A stretch of DNA of 64,000 nucleotides from Liolophura sinensis (GCF_032854445.1 NC_088295.1:25719385-25783384); one strand, 5' to 3'; shown: positions 51,787 to 61,616, counted from the stretch's first letter. Translations and numbers: made by a program. Notes: generated from the sequence alone by a model not told the origin.

Positions 51787-52085
51787 ACTGGCTGCCTAAC
51801 AATGTGCCTATAACTCTTACGTGTATCTCTTTATCTTCACTTACCTATCTCTTTGATGGCTGCCTAACAATGTGTATATATCTCTTACATGTATCTCTTT
51901 ACCTTCACTTACCTATTTCTTTGGTGACTGCCTAACAATGTGCCTATAACTCTTACATGTATCTCTTTACCTTCATTTTATAACTACCTCTTTGGTGGCT
52001 GCCTAACAATGTGCATCTCTTACATGTACATGTATCTCTTTAGTTGCATCTATCTCTTTGATGGCTGTCTGACAACATGCCTATA
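51787..52085 (-). repeat. Tandem copies of a CCAR1 exon end with its splice donor
   Basis: The plus-strand motif 'ctgcctaac' or a variant occurs at 51792, 51860, 51928, 51999 and 52065, a 66-71 base spacing. The true exon end carries the same motif at 52125. In gene sense each monomer resembles GGCAGCAACCAAAGAGATAG followed by the donor. Two copies keep a consensus donor, TAG|GTAAGTGAAG, at 51844-51843 and 51912-51911. The real donor is GTGAGT at 52109-52108. The array therefore arose by repeated duplication of the exon-intron boundary. Confidence 0.85.
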
Positions 52086-52109
52086 AGTTTAATCTCTAGC
52101 TTTACTCAC

Positions 52110-52331
52110 CTATCTCTTTGGTTGCTGCCTGGCACCGTGCCTCCATCTGTGCCCGTGTCTTCTCGCTCTTCTCTAGCTGCTGTAGGATACTCTGTATGTC
52201 CAGCATTGCCCCCTTGTAGCTCACCATGCCAGATTGTTGTTTACCCGTAGCACTTTTATCCATACTATTTTTACACTCAGGCTCTTCTGTGGAAGTCTTC
52301 TTCCTTGTGGTTTGCAGGAATCCAAGGTTCC
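52110..52331 (-). CDS. CCAR1: CCAR1-like exon, start of C-terminal coiled-coil region
   Basis: Acceptor TATCCAG|GGAAC and donor ATAG|GTGAGT; the exon enters and leaves in phase 1. It encodes NLGFLQTTRKKTSTEEPECK, a variable linker, and then the conserved GMVSYKGAMLDIQSILQQLE, KSEKTRAQMEARCQAATKEI. The 'V-Y-GAM-D-SLLQKLEKSEK' pattern is characteristic of the CCAR1/CCAR2 C-terminus, just before the long coiled coil. Reading past the donor gives Gly-Glu-stop, so intron retention or use of the downstream duplicated donors would remove the coiled coil. Confidence 0.88.
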
Positions 52332-52740
52332 CTGGATAGGTAAAAAAACAGGGTTTAGGGTTTGGATAAAATTAGTCTTTTACATTTCATGGTGAAAGAT
52401 AAAAGCCCTTTTGGTATTACATATAACAAAGATTATCAAAGACTATAAATTTCATGTTTTACTCCCTTTGGGACGCATGTTAAACGCTTGACAAATGACA
52501 TAAATAGAACAGAACAGTCTATTATGAAATGGGGATGATGTTTTCACTGACAAAAATGAATGGACAGATATCTCACGCCAGGTGTAACAGAGCCTCTCGT
52601 GAAAATTGTTCATTTTTTCCCATCCAACGAAAGCTATTGTTATGTCATGATGTCCCAGACAGGTTTAACCTATGTAAGCAGTAAATTGGGGATGATCTGC
52701 AACTTGGTATTTCATTCCCGGTGATGGCAAGTACTTGATA

Positions 52741-53023
52741 GACAGATCGACCATCGACCATATACTTGCTGTGTGTAGCAGACCATATGTAAACAACACT
52801 CAGCAGCAGTGTTTATGACAGATCGAACATATACTTGCTGTGTGTAGCAGACCATATGTAAACAACACTCAGCAGCAGTGTTTATGACAGATCGACCATA
52901 TACTTGCTGTGTGTAGCAGACCATATGTAAACAACACTCAGCAGCAGTGTTTATGACAGATCGACCATATACTTGCTGTGTGTAGCAGACCATATGTAAA
53001 CAACACTCAGCAGCAGTGTTTAT
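52741..53023. repeat. 69-bp minisatellite, about four copies, in a CCAR1 intron
   Basis: Units with 'gacagatcgaccatatactt' start at about 52748, 52817, 52886 and 52955, exactly 69 bases apart for the last three. Copies are almost identical, so the expansion is recent. Because 69 is divisible by three, an open 23-residue repeat appears on the minus strand; it is intronic and has no support as protein. Confidence 0.9.
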
Positions 53024-53615
53024 TTCACAGTGAGAAATGTTTCGTCGTCAAACATTACAAGCACATCGGTAACTAGGAATGTTTCACTACTCAAAAAACT
53101 TCACAGATTATTTTCAACAGTCTCATTTCCAATCAGTTGGACACTGTCTGAAATCAGTCACCATATAGACTGGTACCCCTTTTGTTTAGAAGCAATAATT
53201 TTGACTGGGGTGTGTATCGATGTAACTATTTAAAATAGGGATCTTCCCACACTACTTCAGATGGGGGTGAAAGTGTTCACATGACTCGAGTTTTTCTTAT
53301 TTAATTACACATTACCTGTATTGAACGTTTTGATGAGGGTTATAGAACAGAAATAATGCTCCTGTTATAGGAGTCTAGCGACAGTTTTATAGTCAATAAT
53401 CTCATCCAACTTATTGACTATAAAACTCCTGCTTGACACCCATGGCAGGAAAAATTATTTCTTAAATACTTTGTCACCAGCTATTTTAGAGACTGAGCTT
53501 GACATGTGACATACATGTATGCTATCAACATGGGTATAAAGGTAAGCCAAAATGTCGCTAAAACAAGTGATGTTCTGAAAGATTTCTGAATGGTGAGTTA
53601 ACCTCTAGCACTGAC

Positions 53616-53745
53616 CCTCAAGCATTTCCCCATTACTGGTAGTCTTGACAGTTTCCTCACTCTCCTTGCTGTCCACAATCTTGTCTGTCAGCTGTCTGTA
53701 GTGGATAGAGTCTCTCAGAGACACCTTCTGTACCAATTTACGCAC
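53616..53745 (-). CDS. CCAR1: CCAR1-like exon following the EF-hand
   Basis: Acceptor CTGACAG|GTGCG; donor GAGG|GTCAGT, leaving phase 1. It encodes VRKLVQKVSLRDSIHYRQLT, DKIVDSKESEETVKTTSNGE, MLE. In the family the EF-hand helix 'LSRAQ' is directly followed by 'V-KL---V-LR-S--YR-LTD', which this matches well. The acceptor leaves the exon in phase 0, but the preceding exon has no in-frame GT donor (see the 54496-54668 entry). The +3 C in the donor is unusual but tolerated. Confidence 0.85.
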
Positions 53746-54495
53746 CTGTCAGAGATCAATAACAATGTTCATATTTGGGCAATCATCCAAAACATCTGAC
53801 AATGTTTTGAAAATGAGAGACACATGCATCGGGACATACTCCAATCACAACATTCAACCTTGGGTAACGCTATGTCAAATTTAGGTGTTTCCACAGGTGT
53901 TGATCCCACTTGTCAATCATATTCAATAATACAGACGATAATAAAGTCAAATGAATAAATAACAAAGAAAACATGGCAAATAAATTGACATGAAAACTAA
54001 CAAGATGATATATAATCAAAGACTGTAAGTATCAATGTTCCCAATTCTGCTTTGATAATCAAAAATCATATCATTCATGTATCCTCAAATTTAGTCAGAG
54101 AATATGGCACAGAATTTTAGATGTTCAACAGACCAAAAGATATGCACCAACAACACTCAATACACAGGTAACAAGTTACAAGGCACTCGCATGATACTCC
54201 TCTAATTAGTTTTTTTTTCCTCTAATTAGTAGTTAGGTGTGAGCCCATTACAATAAAACCTCACCTACAACAGCTCCAATAAACGTAAACATGACTTTGG
54301 CGAAAAACTTCGTAACGTAATTTGAGAGACCTTATATTCCACACTATTACACAAATCGTATGTAACACAGTTTATAAAGTGGGCCCTTCTAATACCTTTC
54401 GGTAATGATGCTGACATGCAAGTAATCAGCTACCTGTACCTGTACCAGCATTGACATTTAATAGCCTATTTCTCCGTATTCGGTTTATATTTCTA

Positions 54496-54668
54496 CTGTG
54501 CTCGGGATAGCTGAAGACCGATGGTATGTAGAATGTCTTCTACATCTTTATCCAACAAGTAACCTGTATGATTCTGGTCAAAATACACAAAGGCCAGCAG
54601 TAGATGAGGGTCCACAGTGGTACGTTTGGACCGCTTCCTCGTCACTTTACTATCTTTACTGTGTTTAT
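54496..54668 (-). CDS. CCAR1: CCAR1-like exon with degenerate EF-hand
   Basis: Acceptor CTTGTAG|ATAAAC; the exon completes an Asp codon from the previous exon. It encodes a basic KHSKDSKVTRKRSKRT stretch, then VDPHLLLAFVYFDQNHTGYL, LDKDVEDILHTIGLQLSRAQ. This is the EF-hand-like unit of CCAR proteins. Loop positions 1, 3, 5 and 12 are D, N, T and D, with Gly at 6, close to but not a perfect calcium loop; the family version is usually regarded as non-binding. The right boundary is set by protein continuity with the next exon (CAG codon). The bases after it are TAGAAATA, so no GT starts the intron at that point. Confidence 0.85.
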
Positions 54669-54806
54669 CTACAAGGCATGAAACAATATAAAATTCATAC
54701 AAAATGTGAACAGCTGTAATGTCAGTTTGGAATTGCTTGGAAAAACTTTTACAAATAATTAAGCATTAAAAGCATTAATCATTAAAACAAGAAAGAAGAT
54801 TATTGG

Positions 54807-54906
54807 TTTAATTTATTTATTTCATTTATGTTTTTACGCCTTAATCAAGAATTTCAACTTTTTCGAGGCACAGCCCTGGGGGAAACCCACAACCATCCAC
54901 ATGTTT
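54807..54906 (-). mobile_element. SINE family A fragment (reverse) in a CCAR1 intron
   Basis: A 'tttatttatttcatttatg' tail, 'tttttacgccttaatcaaga', then 'ggcacagccctgggggaaac' and 'ccacaaccatccaca'. It is heavily deleted. Confidence 0.6.
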
Positions 54907-55076
54907 ATTGCTTTGAAGTGGTGTCTTTGTATGTTAGCTTTTTAACAGATACTATATTTAAAATCATGATATGCATAATGTTCAGTTAAAATACACAAAG
55001 GCCAGCTATAACCTTTAGTTTTGAGTAAATTTTCTTCACTCAATTCCAACTCAGTCTGTCAACGCTGATAAATTAC

Positions 55077-55131
55077 CTTTTGATTTCTTTTCAGGTTTCT
55101 TATCTTCAGTATCTTCTGTCTCTTTTTCTAC
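55077..55131 (-). CDS. CCAR1: CCAR1-like short Lys/Glu-rich exon
   Basis: Acceptor TGTTTTTAG|GTAGAA; donor AAAAG|GTAATT, ending in phase 1. It encodes 18 residues, VEKETEDTEDKKPEKKSK, plus the first base of an Asp codon. The exon is assigned by frame and phase continuity between the acidic exon and the EF-hand exon, not by conserved motifs, since this stretch is disordered and variable in the family. Confidence 0.72.
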
Positions 55132-55389
55132 CTAAAAACAATACCCAAACAATCTCTTTCAAGGACAGGGCTAAAAGCACCACAATACACATGACAAATT
55201 AAAGCTTACAATCTACATTTATCACCAACCCTTATACCAGTTTTTACAAACTTTCACAAAGTTCTACATGAAACTATTGTTACACTTCTTCTTTTAATCT
55301 ACAACAACCTGAATATCACCTAATTCCAGAGCAGAGATCTCTTGTGTAGTTTTTTTTCATAACTCTCTCACTCCAACTAAGTTTTACGT

Positions 55390-56286
55390 ACGCAGTTATT
55401 CTCTTCTTCATCAACAACATTCCTTCCATTGCCTCTGTATTCAGAACCCTCACATCATCTTTTCCCCTTCTCCTCTCCTCACCCTTCCTCTTCACCTCAT
55501 CACCTACATCTTTACTCCTTCACCCACTATCACCTTCACTAAAAACCATCACCCACATCTGTTCCCGTCTCCACTTGCTACACCTATCACCCTCATCTGT
55601 TACCGTCTCTCCTTGCTACACCTATCACCCTCATCTGTTCCCTTCTCTCTTTGCTACGTCATCACCCTCATCTGTTCCCTTCTCTCCTCTCTACACGTCA
55701 TCACCCTCATCTGTTCCCTTCTCTCCTCTCTACACCTCATCACCCTCATCTGCTCCCTTCTCTCCTCTCTACACCTCATCACCCTCATCTGTTCCCTTCT
55801 CTCCTCTCTACACTTCATCACCCTCATCTGTTCCCTTCTCTCCTCTCTACACCTCATCACCCCTATCTGTTCCCTTATCTGTCATTTTTTCTTCTCACTA
55901 TACTTCATCCCTTCCTTCTCACCATATTTCATCACCCTTACCTTCACCTCTTATCTCATCCCCCAGATTTCATCACCCTTATCTTTACCCCTTTTCTCAC
56001 TGCCATATCTCAACTTTCTTATCTTTACACCTTCTCTTCCTCGCCCTTATTCACCATGATATGGTGAATATTGCAGATGTGGTGTTGTTATAATCAATCA
56101 TTAATTCATCACCCGTATGTTTACCTGTTCACCTCATCACTGTTATCTTTACCTCTTCACCTCCTCACCATTACCGTTACCTCATCACCTCCTCACCCTT
56201 ATCTTTACTTTGACCTCATCACCTTTATCTTTACTCATCCTAACCTCCCTATTCCAAGCCACCTCATCTACCTTCTGACTCCTCAC
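55390..56286 (-). repeat. Polypurine (gene sense) tract with 39-bp tandem array
   Basis: The plus strand is overwhelmingly C and T for about 900 bases. Within it, about 55557-55875 is a 38-39-base tandem array with the core 'catctgttcccttctctcc' (about eight copies, last ones near-identical). The rest is irregular TCACC/TCATC repeats. In gene sense this is a GA-rich intron immediately downstream of the Glu-rich exon at 56287-56424. Since 39 is divisible by three, long Ser/Pro frames open on the plus strand; these are artefacts. Confidence 0.85.
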
Positions 56287-56424
56287 CTCGTCATCTGTTC
56301 CTTCCTCCTCCATCTCCTCATTTTCTCCACCCTCTTCCTCCTCCTCTTTCTCACCTCCCTCTGGGTTGGCTTCCTCACTCTCTGTATCTTTACTTCCCTT
56401 GCCACTGTTCTTTGCTTTCTCATC
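56287..56424 (-). CDS. CCAR1: CCAR1-like acidic (Glu-rich) exon
   Basis: Acceptor TTATAG|GATGAG; donor GACGAG|GTGAGG; phase 0 at both ends. It encodes DEKAKNSGKGSKDTESEEAN, PEGGEKEEEEEGGENEEMEE, EGTDDE. CCAR1 proteins have an acidic, disordered segment in this position between the central domain and the EF-hand. The frame stays open past the donor for several codons, so a later donor is possible, but GTGAGG is the best site and keeps phase with the next exon. Confidence 0.8.
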
Positions 56425-56577
56425 CTATAAACACACAATGACAATTTGTTTATTTGACAAGATCCAGTAGGTGAAATATACGTCAATATACAGGCATGCT
56501 CAAAGAATGTGTTAATGTTGATGTAGAAGAAATCCAAAGTTCACTTAGAGGGATTAATTCCTACATTATAGGTCTTC

Positions 56578-56752
56578 TATAACTCTTCAACCTTTTTGCA
56601 TGTTTGTGACGTTTTTATTCAAGCATATTCTGGGGGCATTATTATGTGTAGACTGATAAAATTGTACTTTTTGTCTCCAAAATCAAATTAAAAAGGTGCA
56701 TAATTCACACTGAAAGTTGACATTTCATATGTGAAAAGGTTGAGGGAATAAG
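56578..56752. mobile_element. Short inverted-repeat element (MITE-like), copy 1
   Basis: The left end ctcttcaacctttttgcatg and the right end catatgtgaaaaggttgagg form imperfect terminal inverted repeats with a core of AAAAGGTTGA. The interior (~130 bases, including 'gtctccaaaatcaaatt') is AT-rich. An inverted second copy, with the segment 'gattttggagacaaaa', lies at the right edge of the window. No transposase is present, as expected for a non-autonomous element. A clear target duplication was not found. Confidence 0.55.
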
Positions 56753-57155
56753 GTAGACACACACAACACTTCAGTCCTTCACACAGATCCAAGAGCCTAT
56801 TATTAGACACAAAACATTCGTAAGTTCTAATGTTAGAGGATACATGAAACACCTGAAATTTTTTTTTTGTAGTCTAATATATAAAAGTACAAAAATGCTT
56901 CTCGGCTTTCTTCTTGGGGCATAAAAAAAAAAACAGCTTTAAACTCGTATTTGACCTGGCTTCAACAGTGATAGCTGTCACAATAACTTTATTCTTAAAA
57001 ATATGCACAAAATATAGGGGTTAAAAAAAATATGCCTCAATGAACACTTTTTTCTGTTTTCAATTTCCTTAAAACCATAGTCTTTGTTTTACAGTAACTT
57101 CTCGTGTATCCTTTAACACATAAATAACATTATGTGATCTACAGTTCACACCCAC

Positions 57156-57224
57156 CTTCTTATCTTTGCTTTTCTCCTTCTTTACATCTGCATCTTCGAA
57201 TTTGGCTTTCTTGGTGATGGGTTC
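57156..57224 (-). CDS. CCAR1: CCAR1-like short Lys-rich exon
   Basis: Acceptor CTGTGTAG|GAACCC; donor AAGAAG|GTGGGT; phase 0 at both ends. It encodes 23 residues, EPITKKAKFEDADVKKEKSK DKK. The 'KKAKFED' part is similar in character to the basic patch (a possible nuclear localisation signal, 'KPKRRK'-like) that follows the central domain in vertebrate CCAR1; that equivalence is inference. Confidence 0.75.
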
Positions 57225-57761
57225 CTACACAGTACACATGCAATTAACCATCTTATTATCACACCTTACTCTACATCACTTCACAGAGAACAAACATGAC
57301 AAAACCAGTCCACTATTGCAGATATAACTAATAGAGAAAAGCAAGGTTACAGTGCAGCATCCATCTAAATTATCATCAAGATTACTCAACAGAAATAAAC
57401 ATCGGCTGAACTAAAAGTATGAGATTATACAAAAAAACAATTCTCTGCAGAGTGTCATTATTAGACCGACTTGAATGAGACAGACAAATGAATATTCCAC
57501 CTACTGCGATTCTGCAACTCTATCAAGATCTTTGTATCTTAAAATAGTGTTTATTATCAAAGGCATATCTTGATGGACTTCCTCTGCATATCTTGAGGAA
57601 ACTCATTACATTCTGCTTTCTGAAAACGAATTTAAAATCTAACTAACACAGCTAATGTAATTTTATACTTATAATCAAATTCTTAAGTTGCTGATTTTAA
57701 ATGGGTGCGAGATATGGAAAATATTTGTAATGTGCCACACCCTACAAATACCTTCACCCAC

Positions 57762-57968
57762 CTTTACTGCCTCTTTTCCGTCCTTATCCTTCTCTTTCTC
57801 CTTTTCTCTCTCCTTTTCTTTATCCTTCTCCTTGTCATGACCATCAGTTTTCTTCTTCTCCTTCTTGTCTTCCTCTTTCTTCTCAGGGGCAGATAACAAA
57901 GCCCTGTATATGCTGTAACCCAAGTCCCTCATCAACATCTCATTGAAAAGTTCCGCAAACAGCGACAC
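57762..57968 (-). CDS. CCAR1: CCAR1-like exon: end of central conserved domain and charged linker
   Basis: Acceptor ATTCTTCAG|GTGTCG; donor GTAAAG|GTGGGT; phase 0. The first 28 residues, VSLFAELFNEMLMRDLGYSI YRALLSAP, are nearly the family consensus 'VSLFAELFNEMLQRDFG--IYK-LLSLP' and complete the domain begun in the 58974-59165 exon. After 'EKKEEDKKEKKK' the exon turns into an almost pure Lys/Glu/Asp repeat, which is disordered. A second possible donor ten bases downstream (GAAG|GTATTT) would change phase, so the first is preferred. Confidence 0.92.
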
Positions 57969-58370
57969 CTGAAGAATCATGAGAGTTTAACAGCATAAAG
58001 TTAAGAATTTCCTATTAAAGAACAAGATTACCAGACATCCTCAACACCCAATATGTCCTCAATAAAGCTGCTATTAAATTAATTCAGTCTCAGTTTCTGG
58101 ATACTGTTAGAAATTGTTTGTTCTCATGATGATTACCTTAAATGATAAAAAGTTTCTTTGCCTTTAAGCTGGGGAACTATTTAACTGCACTGTACAGCTC
58201 AGCTGAAAACCCAATTTAGCATGAAAATCAACAGGTATTTTCTCTGCATGTGGCAGGTTATTTCACAGCTAGTTTTCATTCAGACTTGTACTTTGCAGGA
58301 CGTCAGAAGTCAGCAAAGGGTGCACCATGCTCACAGACATGTCAGAAAATATAGTTCTTCCCACTACAAA

Positions 58371-58696
58371 AGCTCTTCAGTGAAACAGCCATAAAATATG
58401 GGACTGTGACCTTGTATAGAGCAAGCTCTTAATTGAAACAGCCATAAAATGTGGGACTGTGACCTTGTTGTATAGAGCAAGCTCTTCAGTGAAACAGCCA
58501 TAAAATATGGGACTGCGACCTTGTATAGAGCAAGCTCTTCAGTGAAACAGCCATAAAATGTGGGACTGTGACCTTGTTGTATAGAGCAAGCTCTTCAGTG
58601 AAACAGCCATAAAATGTGGGACTGTGACCTTGTTGTATAGAGCAAGCTCTTCAGTGAAACAGCCATAAAATGTGGGACTGTGACCTTGTTGAGCAA
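58371..58696. repeat. 53-56-bp minisatellite, six copies, in a CCAR1 intron
   Basis: Units 'gctcttcagtgaaacagcca' followed by 'taaaatgtgggactgtgacc' and 'ttgttgtatagagcaa' recur six times. Two length forms differ by a TTG. Copies are nearly identical, indicating recent expansion. No plausible splice role is visible. Confidence 0.92.
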
Positions 58697-58779
58697 TCAT
58701 ATTTCCATTTCTCCAATGGTTTGCCTGATCCAGAGAGTTCTATTCATGTTAAGAAGGTATTCTGATGTTTGTTTGGAAT

Positions 58780-58858
58780 GAATGAATGAATGAATGCTTG
58801 GGGCTTAACATTGTACAATTTTTCAGCCACATGATGACGAAGTTTGTTTGGAACGCAA
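58780..58858 (-). mobile_element. SINE family B, tail fragment (reverse)
   Basis: 'gaatgaatgaatgaatgctt', 'ggggcttaacattgtacaat' and 'ttttcagccacatgatgacg' match the tail end of family B. The rest is absent. Confidence 0.6.
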
Positions 58859-58973
58859 GATGATACTCTTGATGGAAAAATGGAAGTTTTCGCACCAAAT
58901 ATAATATTTTTCAGCCATTGGGATGGCATTCCCCTGGAGCACCCATGTTTTCCATTCATGAATGCCAACACAC

Positions 58974-59165
58974 CTCAAAGGAATGTTCCTTGTTGTCCTC
59001 TTGTCTGTAGTCCAGCAACAGGCTGAGGGACATGACCGTACAGTCAAACTTGCCTCCCTTGGCTGTGGAGGACGGGTGTACAATGATGGCTGGGCTGTCA
59101 GGCAGCATGTACCGACGCTCTTGTATAGCCTTCTCTTTCTCATCTTTACGCTTCTTATCTTCATC
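58974..59165 (-). CDS. CCAR1: CCAR1-like exon: central conserved domain
   Basis: Acceptor TTTTGTTAG|GATGAA; donor TTTGAG|GTGTGT; phase 0. After a basic helix (DEDKKRKDEKEKAIQERRYM) it encodes LPDSPAIIVHPSSTAKGGKF, DCTVMSLSLLLDYRQEDNKE, HSFE. This is among the most conserved parts of CCAR1/CCAR2 (family pattern 'RRY-LP--PAIIVHP----K-GKFDC-IMSLS-LLDYR-EDNKEHSFE'), probably the region called LAIKA in domain databases. Together with the following exon it is the strongest evidence for the gene identity. CCAR1 acts in the nucleus as a coactivator and cell-cycle/apoptosis regulator (family knowledge). Confidence 0.95.
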
Positions 59166-59290
59166 CTAACAAAACAAAAAGATTGATTAAATAACATGTT
59201 TTATACTGTACATAAAAAATTGTCACTTATATGAAGATAATCAGCTTTATGGATGGAGGAAACTCAAAGTACCCATGAAACAAAGATTAG

Positions 59291-59701
59291 ATTGGTGAAC
59301 AGCTTATCTAGTACACTTATCGTCAACAGCTTATCTGGTACACATCTGGTGAACAGCTTATCTGGTACACATATGGTGAACAGCTTATCTGGTACACATA
59401 TGGTGAACAGTTTATCTAGTACACATATGGTGAACAGCTTGTCTAGTACACATATAGTGAACAGCTTGTCTAGTACACATATGGTGAACAGCTTGTCTAG
59501 TACACATGTGGTGAACAGCTTATCTAGTACACATATGGTGAACAGCTTATCTAGTACACATATGGTGAACAGCTTATCTGGTACACATATGGTGAACAGC
59601 TTATCTGGTACACATATGGTGAACAGCTTATCTAGTACACATATGGTGAACAGCTTATCTAGTACACATATGGTGAACAGCCTATATAGTACACATATGG
59701 C
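59291..59701. repeat. 27-bp minisatellite, 15 copies, in a CCAR1 intron
   Basis: Units of the type ggtgaacagcttatctag plus tacacatat are repeated about 15 times with single-base variants (ctag/ctgg, atat/gtgg). The period is a multiple of three and stop-free in one frame, giving a spurious nine-residue repeat (HMVNSLSST) on the strand opposite the gene. Confidence 0.95.
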
Positions 59702-59963
59702 AAATACTTTTCACACACAAAAACAGTGATGCATAGATAAAGTTTTGACCAGTAAAATGTCTGTCTGACAAGAACCACATCAGTATTTCACAAAAATTAA
59801 AGAAGTGTATGTCATATATGTGATTTACCAAAGAATAAATCCCAAAAAGCAAACAAACATGAAGCTGCATTAACCCAAACCTCTCTGCTTTGTACCTAAA
59901 TAACCCCCTCCTTCCCCCCAAATCACAAAGAATGGACATGTCAATGTCTAGCATGCAGTTTTA

Positions 59964-60215
59964 CAATTATTTATTTATTTATTTATTTATTTGACTGGTG
60001 ATTTACGCATGCCATACTCAAAAATATTTTACTTATGCAGTGATGACCAGCATTATGGTAGGAAGAAACTGAACAAAGCCTAGGAGAAACCCACCAACAT
60101 CCACAGGTTGCTGGCAGACCTTCCCACATATGACCAGATAGGAAACCACCATGAGCTTGAACTCACAGCAGCCGTATTGGTTGACGGCTCCTGAATCACT
60201 GTTTTGCGCTAGCAT
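59964..60215 (-). mobile_element. SINE family A, nearly complete (reverse) in a CCAR1 intron
   Basis: A (TTTA)n tail, 'tgactggtgatttacgcatg', 'gaccagcattatggtaggaa', 'ggttgctggcagaccttccc', 'gagcttgaactcacagcagc' and 'ttttgcgctagcatc'. The start of the tRNA-like head is missing and the copy is moderately diverged. It runs in the same sense as the gene. Confidence 0.8.
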
Positions 60216-60404
60216 CTTTGGAGACACTGTTTTCATAAGTGCCACATGCATATATGAATTTGTATATAACATCTGAGTACAATGTAGATTAACAGGTCAT
60301 CTGTAGCGACCAAAATCTAATCTGGGCAAGTCAGAAGTGACTCAATGCATGAAATTTCACTGACCATGGCTCAGTAAATTGGAGAATATGTATAGGATTG
60401 ATAA

Positions 60405-60540
60405 TCAAAAAGTACATGGGAAAGTCTGCCAGCAGGTTGCAGATGGTCTGCCCAGTTTCCTCCCACCATAATGCTGGCCACCCTCGTATAAGTGAAATAT
60501 TCTTGAGTACAGCTTACATAACCAAATAAATAAATAAACA
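60405..60540 (+). mobile_element. SINE family A, 3' half (forward) in a CCAR1 intron
   Basis: 'gtacatgggaaagtctgcca', 'gcaggttgcagatggtctgc', 'tttcctcccaccataatgct', 'aagtgaaatattcttgagta' and a (CAAATAAATAAA) tail. It lies in opposite orientation about 190 bases from the previous copy, so the pair could fold back on itself in RNA. Confidence 0.8.
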
Positions 60541-61535
60541 TCAAAGACAAAATCTGACCAAAGAGGCCAGTCAAAGACCATTTGCCCTGACAACTCCCTT
60601 ATATGATCAAGAAAGCCAACCGGTGAATCCACGTGTGAAGCTTCATCAAATCTGGATCAGTAGTTTTGGAAATACACCGTATATGAAGAAGAATTCTGAA
60701 TACAAGACAGCAGATAAGTGTCCACAAACTACTGTCCTACATCATTTCCACAGGCTTTCGGCTAATGCAGCAAATTTAATAAAGATAAAAGGATCAGTTC
60801 TGAGGATATTTTGGTTCACATGAGAGAGAGGACAATGAACCTTCAGCGCTTCATAGACTATAAATCTGTTATGATCACGTGACATGCTACATGCATAAAT
60901 TATTACCTAACAACTTTTTACATAAATGGACTTTGCAGAAATCAGGTTCTTTAAACGTTTTGCTTTTTTTCAGCAAACTGCCTTTCCACATGCATGCGCA
61001 TTTGTTTTTCAAAGGATCTGGTTATGGGTATCTGTATTATTAATATACCAAAGAAGCAAAGATGAAGGGCTTATTAAAAACAAACAAAACTTGTATAAAT
61101 CACTCATGGCACCTAAATGCCAAGGACAGCAACAGCGGGAATTGAGCCAAACTTTCTTCCATTTCTAACACTTACGAAACATTTGACACATACTCAGAAT
61201 TACATGAAATCAACCAAAACATCCTCAAAAACAATGAGCCCTTATAAATGACAGATTTAGGAAAGTGACATATGCTTTTTTCTCTGTTTTGGACAATGAA
61301 GAACCACTCAGACATTTATGTTATTAATGTTCACTGGGTTCATACACCAATCATTTCTCAAATTTACACGATATTTCAAACCCAGTATTCACATTTTCCG
61401 GGCTACTTATAATAAACAGTGTACATTCACACATAAACAAGCTTAGAACAATGTAAACAACCTTATTAATTGAACTTCCACAGTTACGCACAGCTTCACT
61501 GTAATTCTTCAACCTTTTTGCCCCCTGGAATTTAC

Positions 61536-61616
61536 CTCTTTGCTCATCTTCTCTGTTTCCTTGCTTTCCTCAACCTTCATAGCCTCTTCCTTTTTTAATT
61601 CTTCTAACGCTAAAGC
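61536..61616 (-). CDS. CCAR1: CCAR1-like short Glu/Lys-rich exon after SAP
   Basis: Acceptor CTTATGAAG|GCTTTA; donor AAAGAG|GTAAAT; phase 0. It encodes 27 residues, ALALEELKKEEAMKVEESKE TEKMSKE, a charged helix linking the SAP domain to the central domain. The alternative acceptor seven bases later breaks the frame. Assignment rests on phase continuity and on the similar 'KEEE'-type linker in vertebrate proteins. Confidence 0.75.

Larger units (their letters stand above)
45924..52109. other. Last CCAR1 intron (6.2 kb)
   Basis: Intron between the final two coding exons. It contains T-rich runs at 46290-46440, a SINE family A at 50990-51178 and, next to its 5' end, the exon-end tandem array at 51787-52085. 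Same-strand frames at 49362-49691 and 50311-50676 have no splice-site context or known domain and interrupt no conserved part of the protein. The rest holds nothing I can name. Confidence 0.6.

Noticed and set aside
52712-52993. 93-residue minus-strand frame with a 23-residue repeat
   Set aside because: It is a 69-base intronic minisatellite that adds no sequence known from the CCAR family and would disrupt the reading frame between two well-matched exons.
55575-56430. Long Ser/Pro/Leu frames in three plus-strand phases
   Set aside because: They are translations of a 39-base pyrimidine repeat in a CCAR1 intron; openness in several frames is expected from the repeat composition.
52741-59701. 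CRISPR-like arrays
   Set aside because: The tandem units are contiguous without unique spacers and lie in eukaryotic introns, so they are minisatellites.
59253-59729. 158-residue frame with a nine-residue repeat
   Set aside because: It is a 27-base minisatellite read in its stop-free frame, antisense to CCAR1 and intronic.
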